A stretch of 64,000 nt of DNA from Sphingomonas faeni (GTDB lineage Bacteria > Pseudomonadota > Alphaproteobacteria > Sphingomonadales > Sphingomonadaceae). The translations under genes were made by a program, and so were the position numbers. The notes beneath the pieces are model-generated. The model searched no databases. It was not told the DNA's origin and saw only the letters and a program-made list of their open reading frames with translations. Below, one piece after another: positions 52,948 to 62,541 of this stretch; the stretch's first letter is position 1; the number at the start of each line of letters is the position of its first letter. Location of the stretch: NCBI RefSeq assembly GCF_030817315.1, contig NZ_JAUSZF010000001.1:1906501-1970500 (forward strand), written 5' to 3'.

Positions 52948-54777
52948 TCAGCTATTGCGGTAAATCTTGATCCGATAACGGGTATTATCACTTCCGGTGA
53001 CGTTCTTGTTGGTACCGACGATGATGTTGACCACGTCCCCCCGGCTGAGACTCAGATCCTTCACTTCCATATCGTAATGGCCATTGAAGGCTGTCGAGAA
53101 TACGGTCTTTGCATTAACTTGGACCGTAAGATCGATGCCGTCGGAGGAACGGCTCGTAACATCCCAGGAGCCCTTGACTGTAAAGGTACCGCTATGAGGC
53201 GAGGTGTAGCGCAGTACCGGCTTGAAGATATCTGGTGAACTCGCCGTGCCGAAATCGACGGGATTTAAATTATTGGCGTTGATGTTCAGCGGCCGAAGCG
53301 AATCGCTACCGATGTAGGGCATCCAATCAGAACTGCTGATCTCGCCGCCGCCCTGCGTGTACAGCACATCGAAGGTCTGACGGCGAGTGCCATAGGCATA
53401 ATAGGCCCAGGGGCCTTGATATGTAGCGGGGCCGGACACGTCATAGGAGAAGTCGAACTGGTCATAGCTGTCGGCGACTAGCTGCGTTGCGCCCAAGGTG
53501 ACGTTGCCCCCATAAACCAGTGGCGTATCGCTGACGATGATGATGGGTGAACCAGCCGTGATGGCCGTCGGCTGTGCGATCTGCGCGCCTTGAGAGTTGT
53601 AGAATTTGGCAGAGGCGGTCACGGTTAGGCTGCGCGGCTCGCCCCAGATCACCATCGCGTTACGACCGAACTCATAGGCATAGGTGAAGTCGTCGATCGC
53701 GATGCGCACCCCCGCGCCCTTGGCCAGGACCTGCTGACTCATCACCTGGTACGCTTGACCGGGAGCAAGCATCTCACCGCTGAACGAGCTCAGGGCCACA
53801 TTCTTATACCAGATATCGCTGGCGGAACCTTGCTGGCGCAGCGCGTACCAATCAGCCTCGGCGACACCCGACGTCGCCATTACCGCGATAGCCTTGACTA
53901 GATAGCTGGCGGTATCAGGGATGCTATCCATCTCCTTGGCGAATTCCGTAATGTAAATTGGCCGCGCATTCGCACCCATCGCACTGCGTAGGATCGCGAG
54001 TTGCTTTTCCAGCTGTTCGGGGTCGGTATCATAAGGGTGGATTGTAAGGCCATCCATATAACTGAGAGCACCCAGCTCAAACAACGGCTTGAAATAGCCT
54101 ACCGGGATGTCGATAGCGGCACCCCCTAGTATTTTCACGGTAGGATGGCTCGCCTTGACCGCGGTGTAGACGGTACGAAGCATATCGAAATAATATTTTT
54201 GGCGTGGACCGTAGCCCTCGGAGAGTACGGGACCAGTAACGAAGTTGAATGCATTATATTCGTTACCGATCTCGATTGCCTTTATCCCTGGGAACCGATC
54301 GAGCGTCGCGACTATATATTTGGCATAAGCGGCACGACCGGCATCGGTATAGACCGTATAGCCGTTATCGTAGAGCGGGTTACTGTCGCTCATCAACAAG
54401 GTAACCCCAAAGCCTTTGGCGATCAGCGTATCGAGATACGTCACATTAGCCGAAGTGAACTGATAGGTACCGGGAGCCTTCTCGATATCACGCCAGGACA
54501 CCCCGTCGCGCAGGGTAGTAGCGCCCATCGAACGAGCCGTGTCGAGAATCGAGAAGTTCCAGCCCTGCTGGGAGAACGCCGTAGCAGCGCCAAGCGCCAT
54601 CGTGTTCGGTACGACAGCGAGAGGGGGCGCGACCGGAACCGGGGTTGGGCTCGCTACGGGGGGCGCCACCGCAATTGGAGCTGGCACCGTGGCTATGGCT
54701 TCGGCCTCGCCATCGCCGCCACACGCGCAGAGCAGAAGCAGAACCATCATCGTACATGCGCTCTGAAACTTACCCAT
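52948..54777 (-). CDS. Clan-A glycoside hydrolase lipoprotein (GH39/PslG-like)
   Basis: 609 residues from ATG 54777 (AGAGGTG 8 bases upstream). Lipoprotein signal with lipobox LCAC and lipidated Cys19. A Pro/Ala/Val-rich linker (27-57) leads to a TIM-barrel part with the acid/base in EIGNEYNAF (E173) and nucleophile in IYITEFAKE (E278), the clan-A pattern. The C-terminal 250 residues look like beta-sandwich/carbohydrate-binding regions. Possibly an EPS-trimming hydrolase comparable to PslG, which acts with the Psl locus (inference). Leftward, opposite to the acyltransferase. Confidence 0.8.
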   Translation of the reverse strand: MGKFQSACTMMVLLLLCACGGDGEAEAIATVPAPIAVAPPVASPTPVPVAPPLAVVPNTMALGAATAFSQQGWNFSILDTARSMGATTLRDGVSWRDIEKAPGTYQFTSANVTYLDTLIAKGFGVTLLMSDSNPLYDNGYTVYTDAGRAAYAKYIVATLDRFPGIKAIEIGNEYNAFNFVTGPVLSEGYGPRQKYYFDMLRTVYTAVKASHPTVKILGGAAIDIPVGYFKPLFELGALSYMDGLTIHPYDTDPEQLEKQLAILRSAMGANARPIYITEFAKEMDSIPDTASYLVKAIAVMATSGVAEADWYALRQQGSASDIWYKNVALSSFSGEMLAPGQAYQVMSQQVLAKGAGVRIAIDDFTYAYEFGRNAMVIWGEPRSLTVTASAKFYNSQGAQIAQPTAITAGSPIIIVSDTPLVYGGNVTLGATQLVADSYDQFDFSYDVSGPATYQGPWAYYAYGTRRQTFDVLYTQGGGEISSSDWMPYIGSDSLRPLNINANNLNPVDFGTASSPDIFKPVLRYTSPHSGTFTVKGSWDVTSRSSDGIDLTVQVNAKTVFSTAFNGHYDMEVKDLSLSRGDVVNIIVGTNKNVTGSDNTRYRIKIYRNS

Positions 54778-55257
54778 AATCTGGTCACCTCTTGAGCCGA
54801 GACCAGGCACTTACCCCAAGACAGTTAACGAAAATTGGACCGCACACGACGAATTCGCATGTGAAGGTACCCTGGTTTTCGGATGGGCTTCCGGCAGAGC
54901 GGGACGGCAGGAGAAACACATTCGCTTGCGCGGCGCGCCTTCTCGTTCGACCTTGGCAAGCGCCTTCATCAGACCCGCCAGCGGCAGTGAGCGCACGCTT
55001 TTGCCGGCACCGACGCCCTCGCCTGGCGTATTGAGAAGGCTTGGTCCATCATTCCAATGTTCATTACGGAAGCTCAATGAAGCTGGTGACCGCTGAACAG
55101 CGTCGGCGAGGCTGCGATACATTTGGCGAGCGCTTCACCAATCGGATGATCACCAATCATTCATCGGCCTCGCTCTACTGACAGGCGCGATCAGGCGATT
55201 GTTATCGACGAGGCCTGCGAAGACGGTAAAGGGCTTCTTAAGAATTGAGGTACCTCC
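54778..55257. other. Intergenic region, no supported gene
   Basis: 480 bases between the divergent hydrolase and acyltransferase genes. Frames such as 54811-55122 lack coding character. Presumably holds both promoters. Confidence 0.4.
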
Positions 55258-56325
55258 ATGGACATCGCTGGTGCAACGTCATCGACCACATCCCCGCCTG
55301 CGTCACTGCCGACTTCGATCAATGCGGAGAGGCGTGAACGCCTTCATTATATCCAAGCGATGCGCGCCACGGCAATAATCATTGTCGTTGCCACGCATTG
55401 TCGCGACCCTTTTCTCGAAAATACCTTTATCAGGTCGGACGAAGCTGGCGTTCTGTTTCGCCATATCAACGTTGTATTCATATATATCTCAGGTTTTCTA
55501 TTTCAGTTCTTACTGGGACGGTTTACCTACTACAGATACCTTCACACGAAGTTGATAAACGTCATTGTTCCTTACCTTGCCTGGTCGATTCCAGCCATTG
55601 CCGCCTACTTGATCGGCATAAAATCTCTGAACGGCTTTGACGCACCAATCTGGTTCGACTCCGCCCCAAAATTAGTCTTGTTCATGCTCGCGACAGGCAC
55701 GCACCTGGCGCCCTTCTGGTTCATCCCGATGATGGCAATCGTCTATATCGCATCCCCGATATTAGTTCGAATGGATCGAACGCCGTGGGGATACTTGGCT
55801 ATCGCACCTTTGCTGCTGATATCGATCCTGGTCGGACGCTCGGCCCACGACGCGAATCCGATGAAAAACTTCCTGTTTTACGTACCGGTTTACGTGATTG
55901 GCATGGCAGTCAGCCACTATCGCGAACAAGTTATACCGCAACTGTCGCGTTATTTTCCCGTACTGCTACTCGCGATCATACTTCCACTAGTCGCAATAGC
56001 TCTCGACCCATGGCTCGACAATGTCGAGTTCATCACTAAAATTCTGTTCTGCTTGGGCCTAACCGGCCTTTGCGCGAAATTTTCCAGGAATATACCTAGT
56101 TGGGTGAATTATCTTGGAAACATCAGCTTCGGCATATACTTCGTCCACTATTACATCGTTGCAATACTGAACATAGCGGCCAAATCCGTCCTGAACGGCT
56201 TTTTCTCCGGAAGCTTTATCGCGTATTCGGTCACGGTTATAGCGGTGCTCGTGCCCTCGATCGTCACCGTCACGATCGCGAAGAAAGTGATGGGGCGTTA
56301 CAGTCGCATGTTCATCGGCGCATGA
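55258..56325 (+). CDS. Acyltransferase family 3 membrane protein
   Basis: 355 residues, with GAGG in the leader (TTGAGGTACCTCCATG). About 10 membrane helices. HYIQAMRATAIIIVVATHC carries the conserved catalytic-type histidine region of OafA/NodX-like acyltransferases (RAxxIxxVVxxH). FFVHYYIVAI-type helices occur near 298-310. Adds O-acetyl or O-acyl groups to EPS or its lipid-linked precursor. GC is lower than in the neighbours, which suggests later acquisition. It is isolated between the hydrolase gene and galU. Confidence 0.85.
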   Translation: MDIAGATSSTTSPPASLPTSINAERRERLHYIQAMRATAIIIVVATHCRDPFLENTFIRSDEAGVLFRHINVVFIYISGFLFQFLLGRFTYYRYLHTKLINVIVPYLAWSIPAIAAYLIGIKSLNGFDAPIWFDSAPKLVLFMLATGTHLAPFWFIPMMAIVYIASPILVRMDRTPWGYLAIAPLLLISILVGRSAHDANPMKNFLFYVPVYVIGMAVSHYREQVIPQLSRYFPVLLLAIILPLVAIALDPWLDNVEFITKILFCLGLTGLCAKFSRNIPSWVNYLGNISFGIYFVHYYIVAILNIAAKSVLNGFFSGSFIAYSVTVIAVLVPSIVTVTIAKKVMGRYSRMFIGA

Positions 56326-56402
56326 TGCCGATCCGGATTACGAACTCGAACAGGGACGAACGGAAATTCTGACGCAACATCGGATTTTGCTTCGACCTTC
56401 CT

Positions 56403-56448
56403 CGGCACGCGCACCGGAACGCCTTCTGACGTTCCGGTGCGCGTGCCG
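56403..56448. terminator. Strong bidirectional hairpin between convergent genes
   Basis: Perfect 19-bp stem CGGCACGCGCACCGGAACG with its complement (56403-56421 and 56430-56448), 8-base loop. It sits between the ends of the acyltransferase (56325) and galU (56454). No T tract. Confidence 0.75.
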
Positions 56449-56453
56449 ATAGC

Positions 56454-57326
56454 TTAGCGCGCCAGCAGGCCCTTCGCGAACTCGCGAACCACCGGTCCGA
56501 TGTCGTCGCGGGCCATCGCGATCGCCAGATTGGCCTGGACGTACCCGGCCTTGTCGCCGCAATCATAGCGCTGGCCGTCGAACGTGAAGCCGTGGAACGG
56601 CTGGTTGCCGATCAACTGCGCCATCGCGTCGGTCAGCTGGATCTCGCCGCCGGCGCCCTTTTCCTGCGTCTCCAAGATCCGCATCACCTCGGGCTGGAGG
56701 ATATAGCGGCCCGGAATCATCAGGTTCGACGGCGCGGTGCCGCGCTTGGGCTTTTCGACGAGCGCGGTCACTTCGGTCAGTCGACCGTCGATCGCGCCCG
56801 GCGAGATGATGCCGTATTTGTCGGTTTCCGAATCGGGCACTTCGAGCGCACCGATCACGTTGCCGCCGACCTGATTATAGGCCTCGACCATCTGCTTCAT
56901 GAAGCCGGGCTTGCCGACCATCAGCTCGTCGGGGAGCAACACCGCGAACGGCTCGTCGCCGACGATCTCGCGCGCGCACCAGACCGCATGGCCCAGGCCG
57001 AGCGGCTCCTGCTGGCGGACATAGACCGGCGAGCCGGGCTTCATCCGAATATTGCTGATCGCGTCCAGCGACTTGCCGCGCGACCGCATCGTATCCTCGA
57101 GCTCGTACGAGATATCGAAATGATCCTCGAGCGCGCCCTTGTTGCGGCCGGTCACGAAGATGATCTGCTCGATCCCCGCCTCCAGCGCTTCTTCGACCGC
57201 ATATTGGATCAGCGGCTTGTCGACGACGGTGAGCATTTCCTTCGGCATGGCCTTGGTGGCCGGAAGAAAGCGCGTACCCAGTCCAGCGACCGGAAATACG
57301 GCCTTGCGCAACGGCTTTATGGTCAT
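56454..57326 (-). CDS. galU: UTP-glucose-1-phosphate uridylyltransferase
   Basis: 290 residues. Makes UDP-glucose, the activated sugar for EPS glycosyltransferases. FPVAGLGTRFLPATKAMPKEML is the nucleotide-binding signature, then VVDKPLIQYAVEEALEAG, FVTGRNKGALEDHFD, GLGHAVWCARE, LPDELMVG, and TALVEKPKRGTAPSNLMIPGRY. The start is confirmed by AAAGGGAG in the leader. In sphingomonads this gene is also called ugpG. Monocistronic, downstream of the EPS glycosyltransferases. Confidence 0.96.
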   Translation of the reverse strand: MTIKPLRKAVFPVAGLGTRFLPATKAMPKEMLTVVDKPLIQYAVEEALEAGIEQIIFVTGRNKGALEDHFDISYELEDTMRSRGKSLDAISNIRMKPGSPVYVRQQEPLGLGHAVWCAREIVGDEPFAVLLPDELMVGKPGFMKQMVEAYNQVGGNVIGALEVPDSETDKYGIISPGAIDGRLTEVTALVEKPKRGTAPSNLMIPGRYILQPEVMRILETQEKGAGGEIQLTDAMAQLIGNQPFHGFTFDGQRYDCGDKAGYVQANLAIAMARDDIGPVVREFAKGLLAR

Positions 57327-57432
57327 TCGATACTCCCTTTGATCTCGTGGGATCGTCTACCGGTCGGTACGCCCGCGCGCAAATCGTCACAGTGAATTAG
57401 CGCCGTTAAAGACGTTGCCCTAGGGATGCATC

Positions 57433-58542
57433 ATGCCCAAAGTTCTCGTCATCTTCGGCACGCGACCAGAAGCGATCAAACTTTTCCCGGTGATCCGCGC
57501 GCTGGCTGCGATCCCCGGCCTGACCGTCCGCACCTGCGTCACCGCGCAGCACCGCGGGTTGCTCGATCAGGTGCTCGCGATCGCCGATCTCGTGCCCGAC
57601 ATCGATCTCGACCTGATGGAGCCAGGACAGACGCTCGATCGGCTCACCGCGCGGCTGCTGGTCGGGCTCGGCGACGTCATGGATGTCGAGAAGCCCGACC
57701 TCGTCATCGTTCAGGGCGACACCGCGACCGCGATGACGGGTGCGCTCGCCGCCTATTACCACAAGGTGCCGGTTGCGCATGTCGAGGCAGGGCTGCGCTC
57801 GGGCGACATCTACCATCCCTGGCCCGAGGAGGTGAACCGGCGCATCGTCGCGCCGATCGCCGCGTTGCATTTCGCGCCGACCGACACCGCCGCGGAGGCG
57901 TTGCGGCGCGAGACGATCGCGGAGGACACGATCCACGTCACCGGCAACACGGTGATCGACGCGCTGCACTGGACCGCGGCGCGCGTCGCGGCGGACCCGT
58001 CGCTCGCGGCCGGGCTCGACGCGATCGCCTCACGCTTTGCCGGCAAGCGGATCATCCTCGTCACGACACATCGCCGCGAGAATTTCGGTGACGGCATGGC
58101 GGCGATCGCGCGGGCGATCGGCCGGATCGCGGAGCGCGACGACGTTGCGGTGCTGTTCCCGGTCCATCCGAACCCGAACGTCGTATCGGTTATGAACGCG
58201 ATCCTCGGCGACCGCGCCAATGTCGCGCGGATCGAGCCGCTCGATTACCCGCACTTCGTCCGTGCGCTCGGCATGGCGGACATCGTCCTGACCGATTCGG
58301 GCGGCGTGCAGGAGGAGGCGCCCGCGCTCGGCAAGCCCGTACTCGTCATGCGCGAGACTACCGAGCGGCCGGAAGGTGTGGCCGCCGGCACCGCCAAGCT
58401 GATCGGCACCGACGAGGACCGCATCGTTTCCGACATCTTCACCCTGCTCGACACCCGCGGCATCTGGCCGGACCAGCCGCGCGCGTCCTCGCCCCCGCTC
58501 AGCGCAACGGCACGTTTCGAGTCGCAACGACTGGCGGGATGA
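57433..58542 (+). CDS. wecB: UDP-N-acetylglucosamine 2-epimerase (non-hydrolysing)
   Basis: 369 residues. Interconverts UDP-GlcNAc and UDP-ManNAc. GTRPEAIKLFPVIRAL at the start, VQGDTATAMTGALAAYY, HVEAGLRSGDIYHPWPEE, VTTHRRENFGDGM, and TDSGGVQEEAPALGKPVLVMRETTERPE near the end identify the WecB family. The last about 20 residues extend past the family core and overlap the convergent peptidase gene by 44 bases. It could supply an aminosugar for EPS or for the cell envelope. Confidence 0.93.
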   Translation: MPKVLVIFGTRPEAIKLFPVIRALAAIPGLTVRTCVTAQHRGLLDQVLAIADLVPDIDLDLMEPGQTLDRLTARLLVGLGDVMDVEKPDLVIVQGDTATAMTGALAAYYHKVPVAHVEAGLRSGDIYHPWPEEVNRRIVAPIAALHFAPTDTAAEALRRETIAEDTIHVTGNTVIDALHWTAARVAADPSLAAGLDAIASRFAGKRIILVTTHRRENFGDGMAAIARAIGRIAERDDVAVLFPVHPNPNVVSVMNAILGDRANVARIEPLDYPHFVRALGMADIVLTDSGGVQEEAPALGKPVLVMRETTERPEGVAAGTAKLIGTDEDRIVSDIFTLLDTRGIWPDQPRASSPPLSATARFESQRLAG

Positions 58543-59518
58543 TCGGCCGCGTCGCGGTCGCCGCGATGTCGCGTGCGGCGGCTTCGAGTGCTTCGGCCCG
58601 CGCCTTGGACGATGCGTGGGTTCGGCTACGGAACAGCCCGCCATCGATCGCGCCCCCCTTCTGACGCCAGAATTTCGGTGCCGACATCGGATCGTACCCT
58701 GCGTTCGCCAGCAGATAGATGCCGAGCAGATCGGCCTGATCCTCGGTCTCACGAATCAGGCGCCCGTTGCGGCCGAGCTCCGCCAGCAGGCCGCGATTGA
58801 TCTTCGCCGCATCGAGTCGCGCACGGTGTCGCAGGATGTTGTGCGATAGCTCGTGCGCCACGACGACAGCGATCTCCTCGTCGGTATAGCCTTCGAAAAA
58901 CCGCTCGCCGAGCTGCACGATCGCCCCGTCAGCGCTCGCATCCAGGCCGCTGCCCAGCAAGATTTCGAACCGCGATCGACAGCCGGTCACCGGAGCAATC
59001 GTGATCGGCAGGCGCTTGCCGTCGCGGAGTACCGTCAGCCGCAACGGCTTTCCCGTGGGCGCATCGGCGATGATCGCCTCAGCCGCGTCGCGGGCCGCCG
59101 CACTTTCCGGCGCATCGGCGGACGGCAAACCCGGTTGCGGCCGATCGTCGATCGCCACAATCGAATCGTTGGGACGAACCCCCGCCCGATCCGCGGGACC
59201 GCCGGCGACGACCGCCTCGACACCGATCGTCGACTCGAACCCGAACGTCGCCGCCGCGGCCTTGCGCGCGCCTGGGCCATATTGCGTCAGCGCATGGATC
59301 GGCATGCCAATTTGCGGCTGGAGCCGGTCGCACAACGCTGCGTTCGCGGTGGTCAGTCGATAGGCGATCGTCGCCAGCCGGAGATCGGCGGCACGCAACG
59401 TGTCGAAGAACGCGGCTGAAGGCGCCGCATCCGCCACGGGCATCGGTGCGGCAGGCAAAGCCGCGGGAACGGCGGCCGTCAGCATCAGGAACGGCGCGAA
59501 GCGGGAGATCATCGACAT
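58499..59518 (-). CDS. M48-family metalloprotease with PDZ domain, secreted
   Basis: 339 residues. Signal peptide about 1-30 (the MSMISRF start fits). The middle has a PDZ-type region GVEAVVAGGPADRAGVRPNDSIVAIDD (about 98-125). The zinc peptidase motif is VVVAHELSHNILRHRA (HExxH), with the downstream Glu ligand in RETEDQADLLGIYLLANAGYDP. Related to the Oma1/HtpX/BepA clan; probable periplasmic protein quality control. It ends inside the wecB coding region. Confidence 0.88.
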   Translation of the reverse strand: MSMISRFAPFLMLTAAVPAALPAAPMPVADAAPSAAFFDTLRAADLRLATIAYRLTTANAALCDRLQPQIGMPIHALTQYGPGARKAAAATFGFESTIGVEAVVAGGPADRAGVRPNDSIVAIDDRPQPGLPSADAPESAAARDAAEAIIADAPTGKPLRLTVLRDGKRLPITIAPVTGCRSRFEILLGSGLDASADGAIVQLGERFFEGYTDEEIAVVVAHELSHNILRHRARLDAAKINRGLLAELGRNGRLIRETEDQADLLGIYLLANAGYDPMSAPKFWRQKGGAIDGGLFRSRTHASSKARAEALEAAARDIAATATRPIIPPVVATRNVPLR

Positions 59519-59722
59519 CGCGCTCCTTTAGCCGCCGCGCGCCCGCCCGTCATGCTGCATGACCGCACGGCCGCCCCCCCCTTCGCGACGATACGTCGCG
59601 CCCCTTCGCGGCGATGCGTTGCGACGCCTGCCGGAACATTCTATGCGACGCCATGCGCCCGCGCGATCGAATGACGCGTTCGATCAGGTCCCATACATCT
59701 TCCTCACCACATCGATTGCAGC

Positions 59723-60508
59723 ATGATTTCAAAGCTTTTCAAGTCCCGTAGCGTTGCCAAGTCGACTCAGCCGCAGGTTCCCCCCGGTCGCCGCGTCTAT
59801 GCGGTCGGCGACATTCACGGCCGTGCCGACCTCCTCGACGAGCTGATCGGCCTGATCGAGGCGGACGAACGCGGCCGCGGTGCAGCGGAAACGACCTTGA
59901 TCTTCCTCGGCGACATCGTCGACCGGGGGCCCACGTCGGCGGCGGTGATCGATCGGTTGCGCGGGCTGGCGCAGGCACGCCCCGACGTTCGTTTCCTGCT
60001 GGGAAATCACGAGGAGATCTTCCTCGGTGCGCTCGACGGCGAACCCAAGGCATTGCGGCTGTTCTGCCGCATCGGTGGGCGCGAGACCGTGCTCAGCTAC
60101 GGCATGGAAGCCGCGGAATACGAGCGGCTCGACTATGAAGAGTTGGTGAAACGCCTTGAAATCCTCGTGCCCGACGAGCACCGCGACTTTCTGCGCAAGT
60201 TCGAGGACATGATCGTGATCGGCGATTACGCGTTCGTCCATGCGGGCGTGCGTCCCGATACCCCACTCGACCTGCAAACCACGTCGGACTTGCGGTGGAT
60301 CCGCGATCCCTTCCTCGATCATCGCTCGAGCTTGGAAAAGACGATCGTCCACGGCCACACGATGACCGACGAGATCGAGCGTCGCGGGCACCGAATCGGT
60401 ATCGACACCGGCGCCTATGCGTCCGGCCGGCTGACCGCGCTCGGCATGGAAGGTTCCGAGACATGGTCGCTCCAGACCGGCACCGCCGTAGGACCTAAGA
60501 CGAACTGA
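59723..60508 (+). CDS. Metallophosphoesterase (PP1-like serine/threonine phosphatase family)
   Basis: 261 residues. Calcineurin-like phosphoesterase motifs in order: YAVGDIHGRADLLD (about 26-39), FLGDIVDRGPTS (about 61-72), FLLGNHEEIFL (about 92-102), then FVHAGVRPDTPL (histidine ligand) and VHGHTMTD. Two-metal active site complete. In bacteria this group includes PrpA/B-type protein phosphatases and diadenosine tetraphosphatases, so the substrate cannot be told from sequence alone. Monocistronic. Confidence 0.9.
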   Translation: MISKLFKSRSVAKSTQPQVPPGRRVYAVGDIHGRADLLDELIGLIEADERGRGAAETTLIFLGDIVDRGPTSAAVIDRLRGLAQARPDVRFLLGNHEEIFLGALDGEPKALRLFCRIGGRETVLSYGMEAAEYERLDYEELVKRLEILVPDEHRDFLRKFEDMIVIGDYAFVHAGVRPDTPLDLQTTSDLRWIRDPFLDHRSSLEKTIVHGHTMTDEIERRGHRIGIDTGAYASGRLTALGMEGSETWSLQTGTAVGPKTN

Positions 60509-60731
60509 CGCGTCTCGCCGCGCACATTGCCGTGCATCTCACCGCGATTATTGGGCAGTTTGCGCGCCAACGCTTTCTTCGTCGCGCGCCTCCGCTATAG
60601 AGAGAGAGCGGACGTGTGTGTTGCACTGCCGCAACAGTGCGATCCTCTTCGCATTGTTACAAAGGGTCTTAGTTGCGTTGGGTAAGCTTTCATGCCATTG
60701 CCTGCCGCGACGAGCACAAAGGGAGTTCATC

Positions 60732-60965
60732 ATGCGTCTTGGGAAGTATCTCCTGACCGCAGCAGCAGCCACGATGGCAGTTGCTCCGGCCATGGCAGCA
60801 CCGGCAAATCTGTCGGTTGCACATTCGGTCCGTTCGGGTTCGGTTTCGGCTGACAAGAACGAACTCGCTGGCGGCGGCATCATCGTTGCGGTTCTCGCAG
60901 CAGCTGCAGTTATCGCCGGTATCGTTATCGTTGCAGACAACGACGACGATTCGGACAGCAACTAA
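60732..60965 (+). CDS. Small secreted/membrane protein with acidic tail
   Basis: 77 residues from ATG 60732, with AAAGGGAG in the leader; the frame upstream is not used. Signal peptide about 1-22 (ends AMA-A), a short mature part (about 23-46), then a hydrophobic helix (GGGIIVAVLAAAAVIAGIVIV) and acidic tail DNDDDSDSN. Sphingomonads have many such small proteins; function unknown. It has a strong terminator behind it, so it is likely expressed on its own at a high level. Confidence 0.75.
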   Translation: MRLGKYLLTAAAATMAVAPAMAAPANLSVAHSVRSGSVSADKNELAGGGIIVAVLAAAAVIAGIVIVADNDDDSDSN

Positions 60966-60987
60966 GTCTTACGACTTTAGTTCGAGA

Positions 60988-61016
60988 AATAGCGGTCTTC
61001 GGGCCGCTATTTTTTT
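60988..61016 (+). terminator. Rho-independent terminator with UUCG loop
   Basis: 10-bp stem AATAGCGGTC/GGCCGCTATT (one wobble) closed by a C-UUCG-G tetraloop and followed by seven T residues, 22 bases after the small protein stop. The most classical terminator in the window. Confidence 0.92.
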
Positions 61017-61435
61017 GCCTGCCGTTCTGAGGATTGGCAGGCCAGCGCGTGCCGAAGCGCAAATCATCACGTGAATATCGGCGTTTCCGGGCTGCTCGGT
61101 CCCGATTGCCGCATGCGTACGGCCAGTTGGTACTAGAGCCTCACAGTGCCGCCCCGACAGGACGAGCGCCCCGGCCGCGCACGTTGCTGGACAACGCTGC
61201 TGGATCCTAAGCTCTTCCCTGCATGATAGCTGTCAGTCCGAAGACATTCCGAGACGACCTCCCCAGCAGTAGCCTCGCGCTCCGGCTGCCGGTCCGCCAA
61301 GGAGATCAGGCTTACGGTTCGCGCATCATTTGCAGACATCGCCCGCGTGAAACGCAAAACGCGCCCCGCAATCAAGCGAGGCGCGTTTCGATTCCAACGA
61401 TGCGGTACGGGTTCAGCCCCATACCGCCGCCTCGC
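61017..61435. other. Intergenic region between small protein and FKBP gene
   Basis: No supported gene; short leftward and rightward frames lack coding character. Ends with the FKBP terminator at 61357-61388. Confidence 0.4.
61357..61388 (-). terminator. Terminator hairpin for the FKBP gene
   Basis: AAACGCGCC and GGCGCGTTT arms (61357-61365 and 61380-61388), read on the minus strand as a stem with trailing T residues, 48 bases past the FKBP stop. Confidence 0.7.
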
Positions 61436-62032
61436 TTACTGCGCAGGCGGCGTCTGAGCACCATCCGGCATGCCACCCGGCGCGCCGCCCGGCATACCAC
61501 CGGGAGCACCGCGACCCATCTGGGCCTGTGCCTGCATCTGCTGCACCACGCTCTGCGGCAGGAAGTCGAGCAGTTCAACGTCGAACACCAGCGTCGAATT
61601 CGCCGGGATCGGGCCAGTGGCCTTGTCGCCGTACCCAAGTGCAGGCTTCAGCCAGAAGCGATACTTCGACCCCTTCGGCATCAGCTTTAGCGCCTCGGAG
61701 AAGCCGGGGACCACGCCGGTGACCGGCATCGGCGTCGGCTGCTGCGACTTGTCGAAGGTCGTGCCGTTGAGCAGCTTACCCTCGTAGTTCACCAGCGCCA
61801 CGTCGGCGTCGGTCGGCTTGGCCGCACCGGGCTTGCCGGGGGCGATCACCTTGTACTGCAGCCCGGATGCGGTAACGACCACGCCCCGCGCGCGCGCATT
61901 GCGTGCCAGGGGATCATCACCCTGACGCGCGAGCGCAACTGCGGCGATCAGCGCAAGCGCGATACCAACCCAGAGATAGACGAGATAGCTGCGCTTGGTT
62001 GGCTGCAGCGGCACTGCGGTGACGGTCGACAT
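61436..62032 (-). CDS. FKBP-type peptidyl-prolyl cis-trans isomerase, membrane-anchored
   Basis: 198 residues. A membrane helix (about 16-36) anchors it in the inner membrane facing the periplasm. The FKBP domain follows: VNYEGKLLNGTTFDKSQQ, VVPGFSEALKLMPKGSKYRFWLKPALGYGD, and IPANSTLVFDVELLDF at the end. The tail has GGMPGGAPGGMP repeats. Accelerates proline isomerisation during envelope protein folding. It precedes rpsU on the same strand by 126 bases. Confidence 0.93.
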   Translation of the reverse strand: MSTVTAVPLQPTKRSYLVYLWVGIALALIAAVALARQGDDPLARNARARGVVVTASGLQYKVIAPGKPGAAKPTDADVALVNYEGKLLNGTTFDKSQQPTPMPVTGVVPGFSEALKLMPKGSKYRFWLKPALGYGDKATGPIPANSTLVFDVELLDFLPQSVVQQMQAQAQMGRGAPGGMPGGAPGGMPDGAQTPPAQ

Positions 62033-62158
62033 CGGATCAGGCCCCGGTCATCTGGTCACGCCGGAGCGCCGCGCGTGCCGTTGGAAAGCGATTGGGGTGC
62101 CGATCACGACACCCCCGAATATCGGCCCACCCGCTCGCCGGGTACGGCCAATCAAATC

Positions 62159-62365
62159 TTACCGTGCGCCGTCGCGCTCGGCGCGCTTGCGGTCGAGCTT
62201 GCGCGAGCGACGGATCGCTGCTGCACGCTCGCGTGCGCGCTTCTCGGACGGCTTTTCGTAGTGCCGGCGCAGCTTCATCTCGCGGTACACGCCCTCGCGC
62301 TGCAGCTTCTTCTTCAGCGCGCGAAGGGCTTGGTCGACATTATTGTCGCGTACGATGATCTGCAT
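62159..62365 (-). CDS. rpsU: 30S ribosomal protein S21
   Basis: 68 residues, starting [20 protein letters not shown] and ending with an extended basic C-terminus typical of alphaproteobacterial S21. Binds the 30S platform near the anti-Shine-Dalgarno region and supports initiation. Separate transcript from FKBP, same orientation. Confidence 0.95.
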   Translation of the reverse strand: MQIIVRDNNVDQALRALKKKLQREGVYREMKLRRHYEKPSEKRARERAAAIRRSRKLDRKRAERDGAR

Positions 62366-62541
62366 AAACCCGTTAAGCTCCGGTCGAATAGATTTTTGCA
62401 GTCGCGAACAGGTCCGCGCCGCATGAACGGGGCCCCCTATCAGCGCAGCGCCATCGTTTCAAGCCAAACAGCTTTTTCGGCGAGTCCGTACAAGACGCGA
62501 GCGCCTTTGCCGGAGGGCACATGCAACGCTAAGAGCAGCCC

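Noticed and set aside
61133..61375. 80-codon minus-strand frame behind the FKBP gene
   Set aside because: Lies across the FKBP terminator and lacks a ribosome site or family features.
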